A DNA stretch of 64,000 bases, from the NCBI RefSeq assembly GCF_014698445.1, contig NZ_JACJSZ010000001.1, positions 1 to 64,000 of the forward strand, in the 5' to 3' direction. This DNA is from Microcystis elabens FACHB-917 (lineage in GTDB: Bacteria; Cyanobacteriota; Cyanobacteriia; PCC-6307; Cyanobiaceae). The notes under the pieces are model-generated. The model worked only from the letters and a program-made list of their open reading frames with translations, searched no databases and was not told the origin of the DNA. Positions within the stretch are counted from its first letter, which is position 1; the number at the start of each line of letters is the position of its first letter. Shown piece after piece: positions 10,154 to 22,527 of the stretch. The position numbers were made by a program, and so were the translations under genes.

Positions 10154-10947
10154 TGCTTCCTGCCGACCATCTTCCCGCCGACCTCCGTGAGGCCGTTGCC
10201 GTAACGGCTCGCCAACCGATCGCTGAGTTGTTGTTGCAGCGGGGCCTTCTTCGCCAGACGGCCTCGGAGCTGCTGCTGCAGCGCCTGCGGGATTCGGTCA
10301 CCTTCACCCCTGAGGAGGAGCCCCTGGTGCTCACCCGCCTCTGGGACGGGGTGCCCGGTGATCCCCCTGCCAGCCTCCAGGGCGACTGGATCGCCACGTT
10401 GCCAGAGTTGATTCAGGGCCCGCTGCGGGATCGCTGGAATCAGATCAGACTGCAGAAATGGATCGAAACCACCTACAGCGAACGCCTGGAGCCCTACTTC
10501 CTCGAGCGCCGCGCCGATCTTGAGCAGGTGGTGTACGGCCTGATCCGCTTGCGCAATCAGGGGGCCGCTGAGGAGTTATACCTGCGCTTGCTCGATGACA
10601 ACGCCGACTTCGGCAGCCTGGCCCGCACCCATTCGCTCGGCGAAGAGCGCTACACCCGCGGACTGGTGGGGCCGATGTTGATCAGCCAGCCCCATGCCAC
10701 GATCCGCGCCGTGCTCGACAAGCTCACCGTGGGGGAGGTGCATCCGCCCTTCAGGGTGGACAACTGGGTGCTGCTGGTGCAGATGGAGCACCGCCAGCCC
10801 GCCAGCCTCACCGATGCCATCCGGCTGCAGCTGTACAACGAGCTTTTCCAGAAGGATCTCGAGGCCACCCTCGACCAGCAGCTGCAGGCGATTTATCCCA
10901 CCCTGCTGCCCCAGGAGTCGCCGTTGCTTCCGTCACCGGTGGATTGA
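10153..10947 (+). CDS. Parvulin/SurA-type peptidylprolyl isomerase, cytoplasmic
   Basis: The protein has 264 residues. The N-terminal ~130 residues are alpha-helical and SurA-like. A PpiC/parvulin domain follows at about residues 135-215, with the family features LDDNADFGSLARTHS, a GLVGPM segment, TVGEVHPPFRV and a terminal VLLVQMEHRQP strand. I see no signal peptide or membrane segment at MLPADHLPADLR, so it should act in the cytoplasm, unlike classical periplasmic SurA. Its ATG shares one base with the stop of the giant exoprotein (TGATG), and the ABC transporter starts three bases after its stop, which indicates translational coupling. I infer a foldase or chaperone that keeps the exoprotein competent for export. 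The enzymatic activity itself is not proven by sequence. Confidence 0.8.
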   Translation: MLPADHLPADLREAVAVTARQPIAELLLQRGLLRQTASELLLQRLRDSVTFTPEEEPLVLTRLWDGVPGDPPASLQGDWIATLPELIQGPLRDRWNQIRLQKWIETTYSERLEPYFLERRADLEQVVYGLIRLRNQGAAEELYLRLLDDNADFGSLARTHSLGEERYTRGLVGPMLISQPHATIRAVLDKLTVGEVHPPFRVDNWVLLVQMEHRQPASLTDAIRLQLYNELFQKDLEATLDQQLQAIYPTLLPQESPLLPSPVD

Positions 10948-10950
10948 TCG

Positions 10951-14046
<3,096 letters not shown>

Positions 14047-14058
14047 GACCCGCCGCCC

Positions 14059-15441
14059 GTGTCCTCCACCCCTCCGCCAGCGTCAACCACTCCCGACACC
14101 ATGGCACCCGCCGATTCCCTGGTCGCGGCCCAGCCACCCCAACCCGCCGCCGAGACGCCAACCCCTGAGCAGCAGCCCCGCGGCCAGCGCCGCCGCCGCA
14201 CCACCCTGCCCCGCAGCACCCGCGTCTGGAGCCGCGGCATCGTCTGGAGCCTGATCGGCCTCACCAGTTTCGGCGTCATCTACGGCCTGATCGCCCGTAT
14301 CGAGACCTCCGTCAATGCCACGGGCAAGTTGCGGCCCAGCGGTGGTGTCACCACGATCACGGCCCCGTTCAACGCTCCGGTGGTCCAGGTGCTGGTCAAG
14401 GAGGGCCAGGTGGTGCAGGCCGGCCAGCCCCTGATCAAGCTGCGTCAGCAGGCAGTGCGCGATCAGCGCGCCCATCTCGAAGATCAACGGGACCTGTGGC
14501 GCAGCCAGACCAACCTCTACGCCCTACGTCTGGGGCTGCCGGCGCTGCCGCCCGGCCCCTCCGGCCGCCGTCAGTTCAACGTCGAGCAGCGGGAGGTGCT
14601 GTTGCGCGAGCAGGCGGCCCAGCAGGAGCGCAAACGCATCGTAATCAATCAGGAGCAGCATGCCACGGATCTGCTGGCGTTGAAGCGCAAGCAGGCGATT
14701 GAAGCCGACATCACCGTCCGCATGGCCCGCCTGGTCAGGCAGGGCGCCATGGCCCAGCTGGAACTGGATCGCCAGGCCCAGCGCATGGCCGAGCTGCAGG
14801 GCACGATTGCCCGCACGGAAAAGGAGCTGAAATCGGCTCGCTATCGCGTGATGGAGAGCAAGCTCAAACAGCAGCAGATTCCGGCGGCGGAAGCGAAACA
14901 GCTCTATTCCCAGTACAACAATGCCAAGCTTCAATTCTCTGCTGTTGATGCCAGCATCGATGAACTCAATGACCGACTTGACCTGGGTCGCATGCTGGCT
15001 CCGGTCACCGGCCGGGTGTTCAATCTCAACGCGAAACGCGGCGAAATCCTGACCCCTGGTCGCATTGCTCTGCAGATTGTGCCGCTCACCCCCCTGGATG
15101 TGGAGCTGTCCGTCTCCAACCGCGACATCGGCTTCCTGGAAACCGGCATGCCGGTGGAAGTGCGTGTCACCTCCTTCCCCTTCACCGATTACGGCGCGCT
15201 CCAAGGCACGATCGTGCGCATCGGTGCCGATGCCCTACCGCCCGATCAGCAGAATCCGCAGGAATCGTTTCCGCTGCTGGTGAAGATCAAGACGAGCGAA
15301 CTCTCACGCAAGGGTCGCAGCTATGCCCTGCGACCCGGCATGGCGGTGACGGCCCTGATCCAGCTGGGTTCCAGGCCGGTGATCTCGCTGATCAGCGATC
15401 GCTTCAGCGGTTTCATGGAGTCGAGCCGATCGATCCGCTGA
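14059..15441 (+). CDS. HlyD-family type I secretion periplasmic adaptor
   Basis: The protein has 460 residues from a GTG start; an in-frame ATG at 14101 is an alternative. A Pro/Ala-rich cytoplasmic N-terminus precedes one membrane span (WSLIGLTSFGVIYGLIA, residues ~60-80). A biotinyl-lipoyl-like half (ITAPFNAPVVQVLVKEGQVV), a long helical hairpin at ~170-300 and the second lipoyl/beta-barrel half (MLAPVTGRVFNLNAKRGEIL) follow. HlyD proteins join the ABC exporter to an outer-membrane TolC-like channel, and no TolC gene is in this window. The gene starts 12 bases after the ABC gene. Its last 29 bases overlap the convergent gene on the other strand. Confidence 0.93.
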   Translation: MSSTPPPASTTPDTMAPADSLVAAQPPQPAAETPTPEQQPRGQRRRRTTLPRSTRVWSRGIVWSLIGLTSFGVIYGLIARIETSVNATGKLRPSGGVTTITAPFNAPVVQVLVKEGQVVQAGQPLIKLRQQAVRDQRAHLEDQRDLWRSQTNLYALRLGLPALPPGPSGRRQFNVEQREVLLREQAAQQERKRIVINQEQHATDLLALKRKQAIEADITVRMARLVRQGAMAQLELDRQAQRMAELQGTIARTEKELKSARYRVMESKLKQQQIPAAEAKQLYSQYNNAKLQFSAVDASIDELNDRLDLGRMLAPVTGRVFNLNAKRGEILTPGRIALQIVPLTPLDVELSVSNRDIGFLETGMPVEVRVTSFPFTDYGALQGTIVRIGADALPPDQQNPQESFPLLVKIKTSELSRKGRSYALRPGMAVTALIQLGSRPVISLISDRFSGFMESSRSIR

Positions 15442-17878
15442 CGCTGGCGCTTTCTTGACCCAGCAGATCACTGGGCAGGCCGGCCACCAACTGAGCGGTG
15501 CCCTGCCCCTGGCTGCCGAGCAGATACAACTGACCGCCGCCGCTGCGGTCCGAGGCAATCGCCAGTTGCTGGGTGTCGCTGGCCATCCCCGCCAGCAGCT
15601 GCTCCAGCGGGGCGATCGGCAGCAGCCGGGCATCGCCGATGCCCTCCAGGCCAGAGGGGGTGAGGCGCGCGAAGCTCTGCTGGCTCTCCCCTCCCGGCAG
15701 CGTCTGCGTTTGCACCCAGCCGATCGCATCGGTGAGGCCGATGCCGCTGGCGCCATTAAAGCCCAGGTCGAGATCCAGCAGCTGCGGCAGGCCACTCTGC
15801 CCGTCCCAGCCCAGGGGTGCGCCCTGCTCCAGGCCACTGATCACGAACAGATCACGCCCGGCGCCGCCCCGCGCCTGCAGCCCAGAATCGTCTGCACTCA
15901 GCCAGGGAGTCCAGCGCAGGAAGAGCACATCGTCGCCGGCGCCGCCATCGATGCCGGCAAAGGCCCCCGAGCTGGTGAGGCTGTCGTTGCCCAGGCCTCC
16001 CATCACCTGCTCGAACCCGACCAGCGAGCCGCTGGCCCCGCCGCCGATCGCTGTGGCGCTGCCCCGATCCAGATCCACGCTCACCGGCAGTGTCCAGTTG
16101 CTGTACTCCAGCCGATCGAGCCCATTGCCTCCGAGCAGCTGGCCCGTGAGGGTGCCACCCAGGTCGAGCAGGACCACGTCATCGCCCCCGCCCAGATCAA
16201 CCGATTCGATGCTGCGGAAGCGCAGGCCATCGAGATTGCCGGCATCCGGGCCGTCCACCACCAGGAGCTCCCGGCGGCTGTTGGCCCCCGTCGGCGCCAG
16301 CAGGCTGTCGTTACCGCCACCGCCATCCAGTTCGCCGGCCAGCTGCTGGTTTCGCAGGTTGAAGCGATCGTCGTTGCTGCCGCCCTGCACCAGACCACCG
16401 ACCCCCTGATTGAAGCTGATGGCATTGGGGCCATCCCCCATCAGGATGCGACTTGTGCCCAGCATCGGGCCCTCCAGGATCAGGGTGTTGGAGCCACTGC
16501 CCAGGTCAATGGTGGAATCCATCAGGCTGCCGTTGATGCGCAGACTGTCGTTGCCCTCGCCCATCCGCACCGTGGAATTGAGCAGGCCAATGCGCTCGAG
16601 CTGGATACGGGTGAACGGGTCGTCGTAGAGAACACCGAGATCGTCGGCCAGGTTTTCGTCGATGCGGGTGAAGATCGACACCCGATCATCACCAGCCCCC
16701 GTATCCAGCACGCTGTTGTCCAACCCCACGGCCCTGGCGTTGAGATTGAAGCGCCAGGTGCTGCCATCACCACGGCTCACCGGTGTTGAGCCCAGATCGA
16801 AGTTGAGCCCTCCCTGCCCTATCCCTGCGCGTTCATCCGTAGCGATCACGTAGTAGCCACTGTTGATCGTCACCGTGTCATCGCCCTTGCCCAGCAGGAT
16901 TCCTGAATCCTTGAGGCCTTCGGCGAGCAGGTCAAAACTGAGGTCGGCGCGCTGACTGCTGCCCAGCCCTGTGAAGTCGAGCTTGGTGATGGCCTCCACA
17001 CCCACCAGATCGTTGCCGCCGAGGCCCACCAGATCACTGTTGTGCAGGCCAGTGGTGCGGGACCCCAGCAAAGCGCTGGTGCTGCCGGCGGACTCCAGCC
17101 CGAGTTGCAGTAGATCGCCGGCGCCGATGATCAAGGCATCCGCCGCTGTGCCGTTCAGCACCGTGGTGTTGAGCAGTCCGATATGCTCCACGATCATTTT
17201 CAGGTCGGCATCGTCAAGCACGGAGAGGGCAGACGATTGCAGCGTGCGATCGGAGCGCAACTCCATGGTGGGAGCCCCTGAGGACTTCAGGTTCAGCAGG
17301 GTGTTCTCGATGCCCACCTGGGTGGCGTTCTGGGAGCTATCGGCCCTGCCCTCAACCGAGCGGCTGCCAGAGCTGCTGTAGGTGCGCACCACCACCAGGA
17401 TCAACTGGGGCAGGGGATCAGTGCGGGGGCTGGGTGGATCCGGCGGATCCGGCGGTCCGGGTGGGGTTGGTGGTCCTGGTGGGGTTGGCACCACGCCACC
17501 GCCACCGCCACCGCCACTGCCACCGCCAGATGGAACGATGTCGCTGCTGTTGGCACCGGCGAAGGTCAGGGAGAACGCCGTCTGCAGGGGCTGCCCTTGC
17601 GAAGCGGGGCCGCCTGAGGTCTCGGAACCCTTGGCCGTTGGCGGTTTCTGGAGGGTGCCTGCGGGGCTGCTGAAGGCCTGGGGCCGTTGGTCGTCGAAGT
17701 CGATGTCGACGTTGTCGAGCGGCCGAATGGTGATGCGGCCGGCCTTGGCCTGCAGCCGGCCAGGATCCTCGCCACCGGGTTCGTCCAGCCTGCCACCCAC
17801 CGGTGCCTGCGCTCCGGAGGCGAAAGCCTCTTCCGTGAGGTACAGCAACATGACGCCGAGGGCTGCGCCCGTCAACAC
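15413..17878 (-). CDS. RTX-like, membrane-anchored or secreted repeat protein
   Basis: The protein has 821 residues from a GTG at 17878. A hydrophobic segment (TGAALGVMLLYLTEEAFASG) is followed by a ~100-residue spacer, a Gly-rich and Pro-rich hinge (PPGPPTPPGPPDPPDPPSP) and then a long beta-roll region with GxGNDxL repeats. The segment at about 15975-16270 has the same pattern as the giant exoprotein module (LDGLRF.SIESVDL...GNGLDRLEYS...GFEQVMGGLGNDSL). It is convergent with the secretion operon and overlaps hlyD by 29 bases. The frame stays open for 36 codons above the GTG with no ATG, GTG or TTG, ending at a TAG at 17987-17989. That stretch reads like protein (SKFTDAASLKKDGRRISLEG), so a rare upstream start such as CTG or ATC is possible. 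It may be a second substrate or a cell-surface partner of the giant protein. Its function is unknown. Confidence 0.85.
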   Translation of the reverse strand: MLTGAALGVMLLYLTEEAFASGAQAPVGGRLDEPGGEDPGRLQAKAGRITIRPLDNVDIDFDDQRPQAFSSPAGTLQKPPTAKGSETSGGPASQGQPLQTAFSLTFAGANSSDIVPSGGGSGGGGGGGVVPTPPGPPTPPGPPDPPDPPSPRTDPLPQLILVVVRTYSSSGSRSVEGRADSSQNATQVGIENTLLNLKSSGAPTMELRSDRTLQSSALSVLDDADLKMIVEHIGLLNTTVLNGTAADALIIGAGDLLQLGLESAGSTSALLGSRTTGLHNSDLVGLGGNDLVGVEAITKLDFTGLGSSQRADLSFDLLAEGLKDSGILLGKGDDTVTINSGYYVIATDERAGIGQGGLNFDLGSTPVSRGDGSTWRFNLNARAVGLDNSVLDTGAGDDRVSIFTRIDENLADDLGVLYDDPFTRIQLERIGLLNSTVRMGEGNDSLRINGSLMDSTIDLGSGSNTLILEGPMLGTSRILMGDGPNAISFNQGVGGLVQGGSNDDRFNLRNQQLAGELDGGGGNDSLLAPTGANSRRELLVVDGPDAGNLDGLRFRSIESVDLGGGDDVVLLDLGGTLTGQLLGGNGLDRLEYSNWTLPVSVDLDRGSATAIGGGASGSLVGFEQVMGGLGNDSLTSSGAFAGIDGGAGDDVLFLRWTPWLSADDSGLQARGGAGRDLFVISGLEQGAPLGWDGQSGLPQLLDLDLGFNGASGIGLTDAIGWVQTQTLPGGESQQSFARLTPSGLEGIGDARLLPIAPLEQLLAGMASDTQQLAIASDRSGGGQLYLLGSQGQGTAQLVAGLPSDLLGQESASVSGSIGSTP

Positions 17879-18109
17879 CCCTTCAAGGGAGATGCGACGT
17901 CCATCCTTTTTGAGGCTCGCCGCATCGGTGAATTTGCTCAGCGCTGACGCGATGGGCCGACCGATTCTGGTTCCATCACTCTGCAGCTAACCCGCCCACA
18001 ATCGGCAGTGGCTATGCGCATCCGCGCCGATGCGTTCAGGCTTAGGTCTCCCGCCCCAGCTCCGCTGGCCTGGCCCACGTCAGGATGGTGCGTATACGTT
18101 GGGTTATGA

Positions 18110-18631
18110 GTGATCAATCGATCCTCGCACCATGGCGTCAAGGTTTCCCACCTGCATCGCTGCCATCAGCTCGACGTCTCGCCCGGATCGGCTCCCGTGC
18201 TGATGTTCACGGTGGTGCAGGGCCACAGCCTGCCCTGCCACTGGGCCCACGCCTACGCCCTTGTGCCCAGCGGCAACCACCTGATCAGTCGCCATTTCAG
18301 TTTCGATAGCGGCGAACTCGAGGCCTACCGCCAGCTACATGTCGATCAGTCGCTGCGCTGGATGGACAGTGAGTTCATGTTCCAGCTGGCCCTCGACCAG
18401 ATCCTGCGCATGGTTCGACCCCTGCTGCCGTCCGGCTGCGACGTGCCAACCCCGCAGCGGATCAATAACAGCCAACTGTTGCGCCATCATATCAATGGCG
18501 ATCTGCCCCAGCTCAAGGCCCTGCTAGCCCAGTGCGGTGAGCACTTTCTGCTCCACCGCCAGCTTCAGGAGCTCATGGCCTTCCCTCGCCTGCGCTCGGA
18601 GCTGCAGGAGGATAGTGCAGGCTATAGCTGA
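18110..18631 (+). CDS. Hypothetical protein, not recognised
   Basis: The protein has 173 residues from a GTG start. I do not recognise a family. The middle is a compact, possibly alpha/beta sequence with several aromatic and His residues (FTVVQGHSLPCHWAHAYAL), and the C-terminal half is helical (LLRHHINGDLPQLKALLAQC). There is no signal peptide or transmembrane segment. The GC-rich wobble positions match neighbouring genes, which supports coding. It sits alone between the RTX-like gene and the convergent ribBA, with 231 bases upstream that hold no other gene. The start is uncertain, because an in-frame ATG at the MFTVVQG segment could also serve. Confidence 0.6.
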   Translation: MINRSSHHGVKVSHLHRCHQLDVSPGSAPVLMFTVVQGHSLPCHWAHAYALVPSGNHLISRHFSFDSGELEAYRQLHVDQSLRWMDSEFMFQLALDQILRMVRPLLPSGCDVPTPQRINNSQLLRHHINGDLPQLKALLAQCGEHFLLHRQLQELMAFPRLRSELQEDSAGYS

Positions 18632-18722
18632 TGGCCTGTTCAGGCCTTGAGGCCAGTCAGGCCGCAGAGCCTCAGCTCGGCGATCGTTTTGCGGCCGTCA
18701 GCTGGGTTCAGCCCCACTGGAT

Positions 18723-20381
18723 TCAATGCCAGACGATGAAGGCGCCGCTTCGGACCGCCAGCCTGGGGCAGGTGCGATCCGGTGCCAGCTTCAGATCTGT
18801 CAGTGGTCTGGTTTCCGGTACCAGGCTGGCGCTCGGATGGGCCACCCGCCGCCGATCCGGTGCCAGCAGCAGCGCCACCACCTCGGTGTAGGGCTGGTTG
18901 GCCAGCAGTTGAACGCTGGCCGCCAGCTGCTCGGCGCTCAGCTGTTGGCCCTGGGTTGAACCCAGCAGCAGGGCCAGCTCGGGTTGATCCAGCAGGGCCA
19001 GCAAGCGCGGATCCTGTTCAAACGCCAGCAGGAGCGCCTGTTGATCGGCCCAGTGCTGCAGGCTGGCGAAGGCGGCGGCCCGTTGATCGGGGTCCGCCAG
19101 GCCACGCCAGGCCAGCACCGCCGTCGGGCCATGGGCTTCGACGTCCAGCAGATGGCCCAGCTTGGTCCGCTTCACCCGCAGATAGGCGGCGTTGTGCAGG
19201 CCGGGATCCATCACCAGGGGCACCCGGTCGACCACCTCCAGGCCGTAGCCGCCCAGCCCGGCGATCTTGCGGGGGTTGTTGGTGATCAGCCGCAGCCGGC
19301 GCACGCCGAGGTCGCTGAGGATCTGCGCACCGACGCCGTAGTTGCGCAGGTCGGCGGCAAATCCCAGACGTTCGTTGGCCTCCACCGTGTCGAGCCCGCC
19401 GTCCTGAAGGCTGTAGGCCTTGAGCTTGTTGATCAGGCCGATGCCGCGACCTTCCTGGCGCAGGTAGACGACCACGCCCTCCCCGGCGGACTCGATCATG
19501 CGCAGGGCCGCCTCCAGCTGGGGGCGGCAGTCGCAGCGCAGGGAACCGAAGGCATCGCCGGTGAGGCATTCGGAGTGCACCCGCACCAGCACCGGTGCGG
19601 TCGCCCGCTCCGGATGCCCCTTGACGATCGCCACATGCTCGCTGCCGTCGAGTTCGTTGCGGTAGCCGATCGCCCGGAACTGGCCGAAGCTGCTGGGCAA
19701 GGTGGCCTCCGCCTGACGGGCCACGAACCGCTCGGTGTCGAGGCGGTAGCGGATCAGATCGGCGATCGAAATCAGACGCAGGCCATGGCGGCGGGCGTAG
19801 TCCACCAGCTGGGGCAGCCGCGCCATCGAGCCATCGGCGTTCTGGATCTCGCAGATCACCCCGGCCGGATAAAGGCCCGCCAGGCGGGCCAGGTCGATCG
19901 CCGCCTCGGTGTGGCCGGCCCGCTTGAGCACGCCCCCTTCCCGGGCCCGCAGTGGAAAGATGTGGCCCGGCCGGCGCAGATCCCTGGGCCGGGTATCCGG
20001 GTGAATCGCCACCTGGATCGTGCGGGCCCGGTCATCGGCCGAGATGCCAGTGCCGACGCCGCTTTCCGGGCCGGCGTCGACGCTGACGGTGAAGGCGGTC
20101 TGGTTGCTGTCGGTGTTGCGATCCACCATCAGCGGCAGATCCAGCGCATCGAGCCGTTCGCCCTCCATCGCCAGGCAGATCAGACCCCTGGCATCGGTGG
20201 CCATGAAGTTGATCTGCTGGGGTGTGGCGAACTGGGCGGCGCAGATCAGATCGCCCTCGTTCTCACGGTTCTCGTCGTCGACCACCACGATCGACTCTCC
20301 GTTGCGAATGGCCGCCAGGGCATCGGCGATGGCATCGAAGTGAATGCCCGTGGACTGGCGTGGGCCGGACAGGACGGTCAA
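18723..20381 (-). CDS. ribBA: Bifunctional DHBP synthase / GTP cyclohydrolase II
   Basis: The protein has 552 residues and catalyses two entry steps of riboflavin synthesis. The N-terminal RibB half makes 3,4-dihydroxy-2-butanone 4-phosphate from ribulose 5-phosphate and shows the acidic metal-binding motif [21 protein letters not shown] and [12 protein letters not shown]. The RibA half opens the imidazole ring of GTP and shows the zinc Cys cluster in [17 protein letters not shown] and the [17 protein letters not shown] motif. About 120 residues follow the RibA core; a total near 550 is usual for cyanobacterial RibBA. It is divergent from argC, with 79 bases between the two starts. Confidence 0.97.
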   Translation of the reverse strand: MTVLSGPRQSTGIHFDAIADALAAIRNGESIVVVDDENRENEGDLICAAQFATPQQINFMATDARGLICLAMEGERLDALDLPLMVDRNTDSNQTAFTVSVDAGPESGVGTGISADDRARTIQVAIHPDTRPRDLRRPGHIFPLRAREGGVLKRAGHTEAAIDLARLAGLYPAGVICEIQNADGSMARLPQLVDYARRHGLRLISIADLIRYRLDTERFVARQAEATLPSSFGQFRAIGYRNELDGSEHVAIVKGHPERATAPVLVRVHSECLTGDAFGSLRCDCRPQLEAALRMIESAGEGVVVYLRQEGRGIGLINKLKAYSLQDGGLDTVEANERLGFAADLRNYGVGAQILSDLGVRRLRLITNNPRKIAGLGGYGLEVVDRVPLVMDPGLHNAAYLRVKRTKLGHLLDVEAHGPTAVLAWRGLADPDQRAAAFASLQHWADQQALLLAFEQDPRLLALLDQPELALLLGSTQGQQLSAEQLAASVQLLANQPYTEVVALLLAPDRRRVAHPSASLVPETRPLTDLKLAPDRTCPRLAVRSGAFIVWH

Positions 20382-20460
20382 GGGAGCCGGACGGATCGGG
20401 GAGGAGATCGAATGTCATTTATAGGGTGCCGGTACGATCCAGCGTTCTTCTGCGTTCCCC

Positions 20461-21525
20461 ATGGCTGGCAAGCGCGTGGCGGTGATCGGTGCCAGCGGCT
20501 ACGGGGGACTGCAGACCCTCAGGCTGCTGCAGGGCCACCCGGATCTCACGGTGAGCTTTCTGGGCGGGGAGCGCAGCTCCGGCAGACGCTGGAGCGAACT
20601 TGTGCCCTTCATGCCCCTGAAGGACGACCTGGTGGTGCGATCGCCGGATCCGGAGGCCATCGCCGCCGCCGCCGATCTGGCCGTCCTGAGCCTGCCGAAC
20701 GGCCTGGCGGCCGCTCTGGTGCCGGAACTGCTGCAGCGCGGCGTGAAGGTGGTGGATCTCTCGGCCGATTACCGCTATCGCTCCCTGGCCCGCTGGCAGG
20801 AGGTCTATGCCGCCGAAGCCCGCCAGGCCGCCCGCCAGGATGACGACCTCTGCCGGGAGGCGGTCTACGGGCTGGTGGAGGTGGCGGAGGCACGGATCCG
20901 CGTGGCCCGCCTGGTGGCGGCACCGGGCTGCTTCCCCACCGCCAGCCTGCTGGCCCTGCTGCCGTTCCTCGAGCAGGGACTGATCGAGACGAGCGGCATC
21001 GTCATCGATGCCAAGACGGGCACCTCCGGCGGCGGCCGGGCCGCCAAGGAGCACCTGCTGCTGGCCGAGGCCGCCGAAGCCGTGGCTCCCTACGGGGTGG
21101 TGGGCCACCGCCACACCAGCGAGATCGAGCAGCTGGCGGGACAGGCGGCGGGGCAGGCGATCCAGCTGCAGTTCACACCCCACCTGATGCCGATGGTGCG
21201 CGGCCTGCTGGCCACGGTGTACGGGCGGCTGCGGGACCCGGGACTGACGGCGGAGGACTGCACGACCCTGCTGAAGGCCTCTTACCGCCACAGCCCCACC
21301 GTGGAGGTCCTGCCGGTGGGGGTCTATCCCTCGACCAAGTGGGTGCGGAACACCAACCGCTGCCTGCTCTCGGTCCAGGTCGACCCGCGCACGGGCCAGC
21401 TGATCGTCATGAGCGCCATCGACAACCTGATCAAGGGACAGGCCGGCCAGGGGGTGCAGTGCCTCAACCTGCTCAGCGGCCTGGAGGCGGGCACCGGCCT
21501 GCCGCTGCTGCCCTTCTACCCCTGA
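20461..21525 (+). CDS. argC: N-acetyl-gamma-glutamyl-phosphate reductase
   Basis: The protein has 354 residues, the usual length. It catalyses the NADPH-dependent third step of arginine synthesis, giving N-acetylglutamate semialdehyde. The N-terminal nucleotide-binding motif is VIGASGYGG, the catalytic Cys is in AAPGCFPTAS, and the conserved His lies in VVGHRHTSEIEQ. The C-terminal NQxKGxxGQ-type segment appears as DNLIKGQAGQGVQCLN. The ATG at 20461 fits family alignments. The last 10 bases overlap the end of the convergent purN. Confidence 0.97.
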   Translation: MAGKRVAVIGASGYGGLQTLRLLQGHPDLTVSFLGGERSSGRRWSELVPFMPLKDDLVVRSPDPEAIAAAADLAVLSLPNGLAAALVPELLQRGVKVVDLSADYRYRSLARWQEVYAAEARQAARQDDDLCREAVYGLVEVAEARIRVARLVAAPGCFPTASLLALLPFLEQGLIETSGIVIDAKTGTSGGGRAAKEHLLLAEAAEAVAPYGVVGHRHTSEIEQLAGQAAGQAIQLQFTPHLMPMVRGLLATVYGRLRDPGLTAEDCTTLLKASYRHSPTVEVLPVGVYPSTKWVRNTNRCLLSVQVDPRTGQLIVMSAIDNLIKGQAGQGVQCLNLLSGLEAGTGLPLLPFYP

Positions 21526-22175
21526 ACCAGGCGCCGGGCGGCGAGGCTGACGGCCAGGGGCAGGATCCGGTGCTCCTGGCGCTGGATGCGGGCATGGAGC
21601 CGTTCCCGGTCGTCGCCCGCCAGCACCGGCACCGCCGCCTGGACCAGGATCGGACCCGCATCCACCTCGGCGGTCACCAGATGGGCGGTGCAGCCGGTCA
21701 GGGTGACGCCGGCCGCCAGGGCCTGGCTCACCCCGTCGGCGCCGCGGAAGCTGGGCAGCAGGGAGGGATGGATGTTCACCAGCCGCTCCGGGAAGGCCCC
21801 GATCAGCACGGGCGTGACGATGCGCATCCAGCCGGCCATCACCACCAGATCCACACGGTGCGCCTGGAAGAGACGGATCAGGGCATGATCGAGGGCCTCC
21901 CGCGAGGGCTGGTGGCGGTGCTCGATCACCTGGCAGGGAATGCCGAGCCGCTCGGCGCGGCGGCGGGCCCCGCACTCCGGGTGGTTCACCGCCAGGACGA
22001 CCACCTGCCCGTGCAGCCGCCCGTCGGCGCAGGCCCGCGCTAGGGCCTCGAAGTTGCTTCCCGTCCCCGACGCCATCACAGCCAGTCGCAGCGGCTCCCG
22101 GCCGGCCGGAAGCGGCTGTGGCAACGGCCACTGGAGAGAGCCTCCGGGATCGCTATGGTCAGCGGAATCGGGCAT
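21516..22175 (-). CDS. purN: Phosphoribosylglycinamide formyltransferase
   Basis: The protein has 219 residues from the ATG at 22175; another ATG at 22184 would add three residues. It transfers the formyl group from 10-formyl-THF to GAR in purine synthesis. Family motifs are MASGTGSNFEAL, the VNIHPSLLPSFRG catalytic loop with its His, and the DAGPILVQ segment with the catalytic Asp. The ~25 residues before the core (PDSADHSDPGG...) are variable. It is divergent from ycf35, only seven bases away, and its 3' end overlaps argC by 10 bases. Confidence 0.95.
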   Translation of the reverse strand: MPDSADHSDPGGSLQWPLPQPLPAGREPLRLAVMASGTGSNFEALARACADGRLHGQVVVLAVNHPECGARRRAERLGIPCQVIEHRHQPSREALDHALIRLFQAHRVDLVVMAGWMRIVTPVLIGAFPERLVNIHPSLLPSFRGADGVSQALAAGVTLTGCTAHLVTAEVDAGPILVQAAVPVLAGDDRERLHARIQRQEHRILPLAVSLAARRLVQG

Positions 22176-22182
22176 TGCGTCC

Positions 22183-22527
22183 ATGTCCCATCTCTCCATC
22201 CTGCCCACCGTGCTGCGGGATGCCGAGGCCCTGGCGGCCACCCTCACCAGCCTCGATCTCCCCTGGAGGCCCGGGGGCGAACTGGTCGGTTTCGGCGGTG
22301 AGCGTCAGGCGGTGACGTTGCAGCTGCAGCTCAGGGACGGCCAGGGCCTGGGATGGGCCCGTCAGGACGACGGCACCCTCGCCCTGGTGGGCGATCTCCA
22401 GCGCATCAGCCGCAACACGGCTCTGCAGCGGCTGCTGGGCCGGATCACCCGCTCCTATGCCGCCCGGGCGGCTCTCGAGGAGGCTCGCCTGGCCGTCCCC
22501 ACGGCGTCGATCGAGCTCCGTGTCTGA
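22183..22527 (+). CDS. ycf35: DUF1257 / Ycf35-like protein
   Basis: The protein has 114 residues. The sequence starts MSHLSILPTVLRD and carries the DUF1257 pattern of a short beta-rich region followed by a helical tail (LVGDLQRISRNTALQRLLGRI, ITRSYAARAALEEAR). Ycf35 is kept in cyanobacteria and some red-lineage plastids, and I know of no firmly assigned biochemical role. The start is the ATG seven bases from the divergent purN start. The last eight bases overlap the GTG start of the downstream peptidase gene, so the two are probably co-transcribed. Confidence 0.88.
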   Translation: MSHLSILPTVLRDAEALAATLTSLDLPWRPGGELVGFGGERQAVTLQLQLRDGQGLGWARQDDGTLALVGDLQRISRNTALQRLLGRITRSYAARAALEEARLAVPTASIELRV

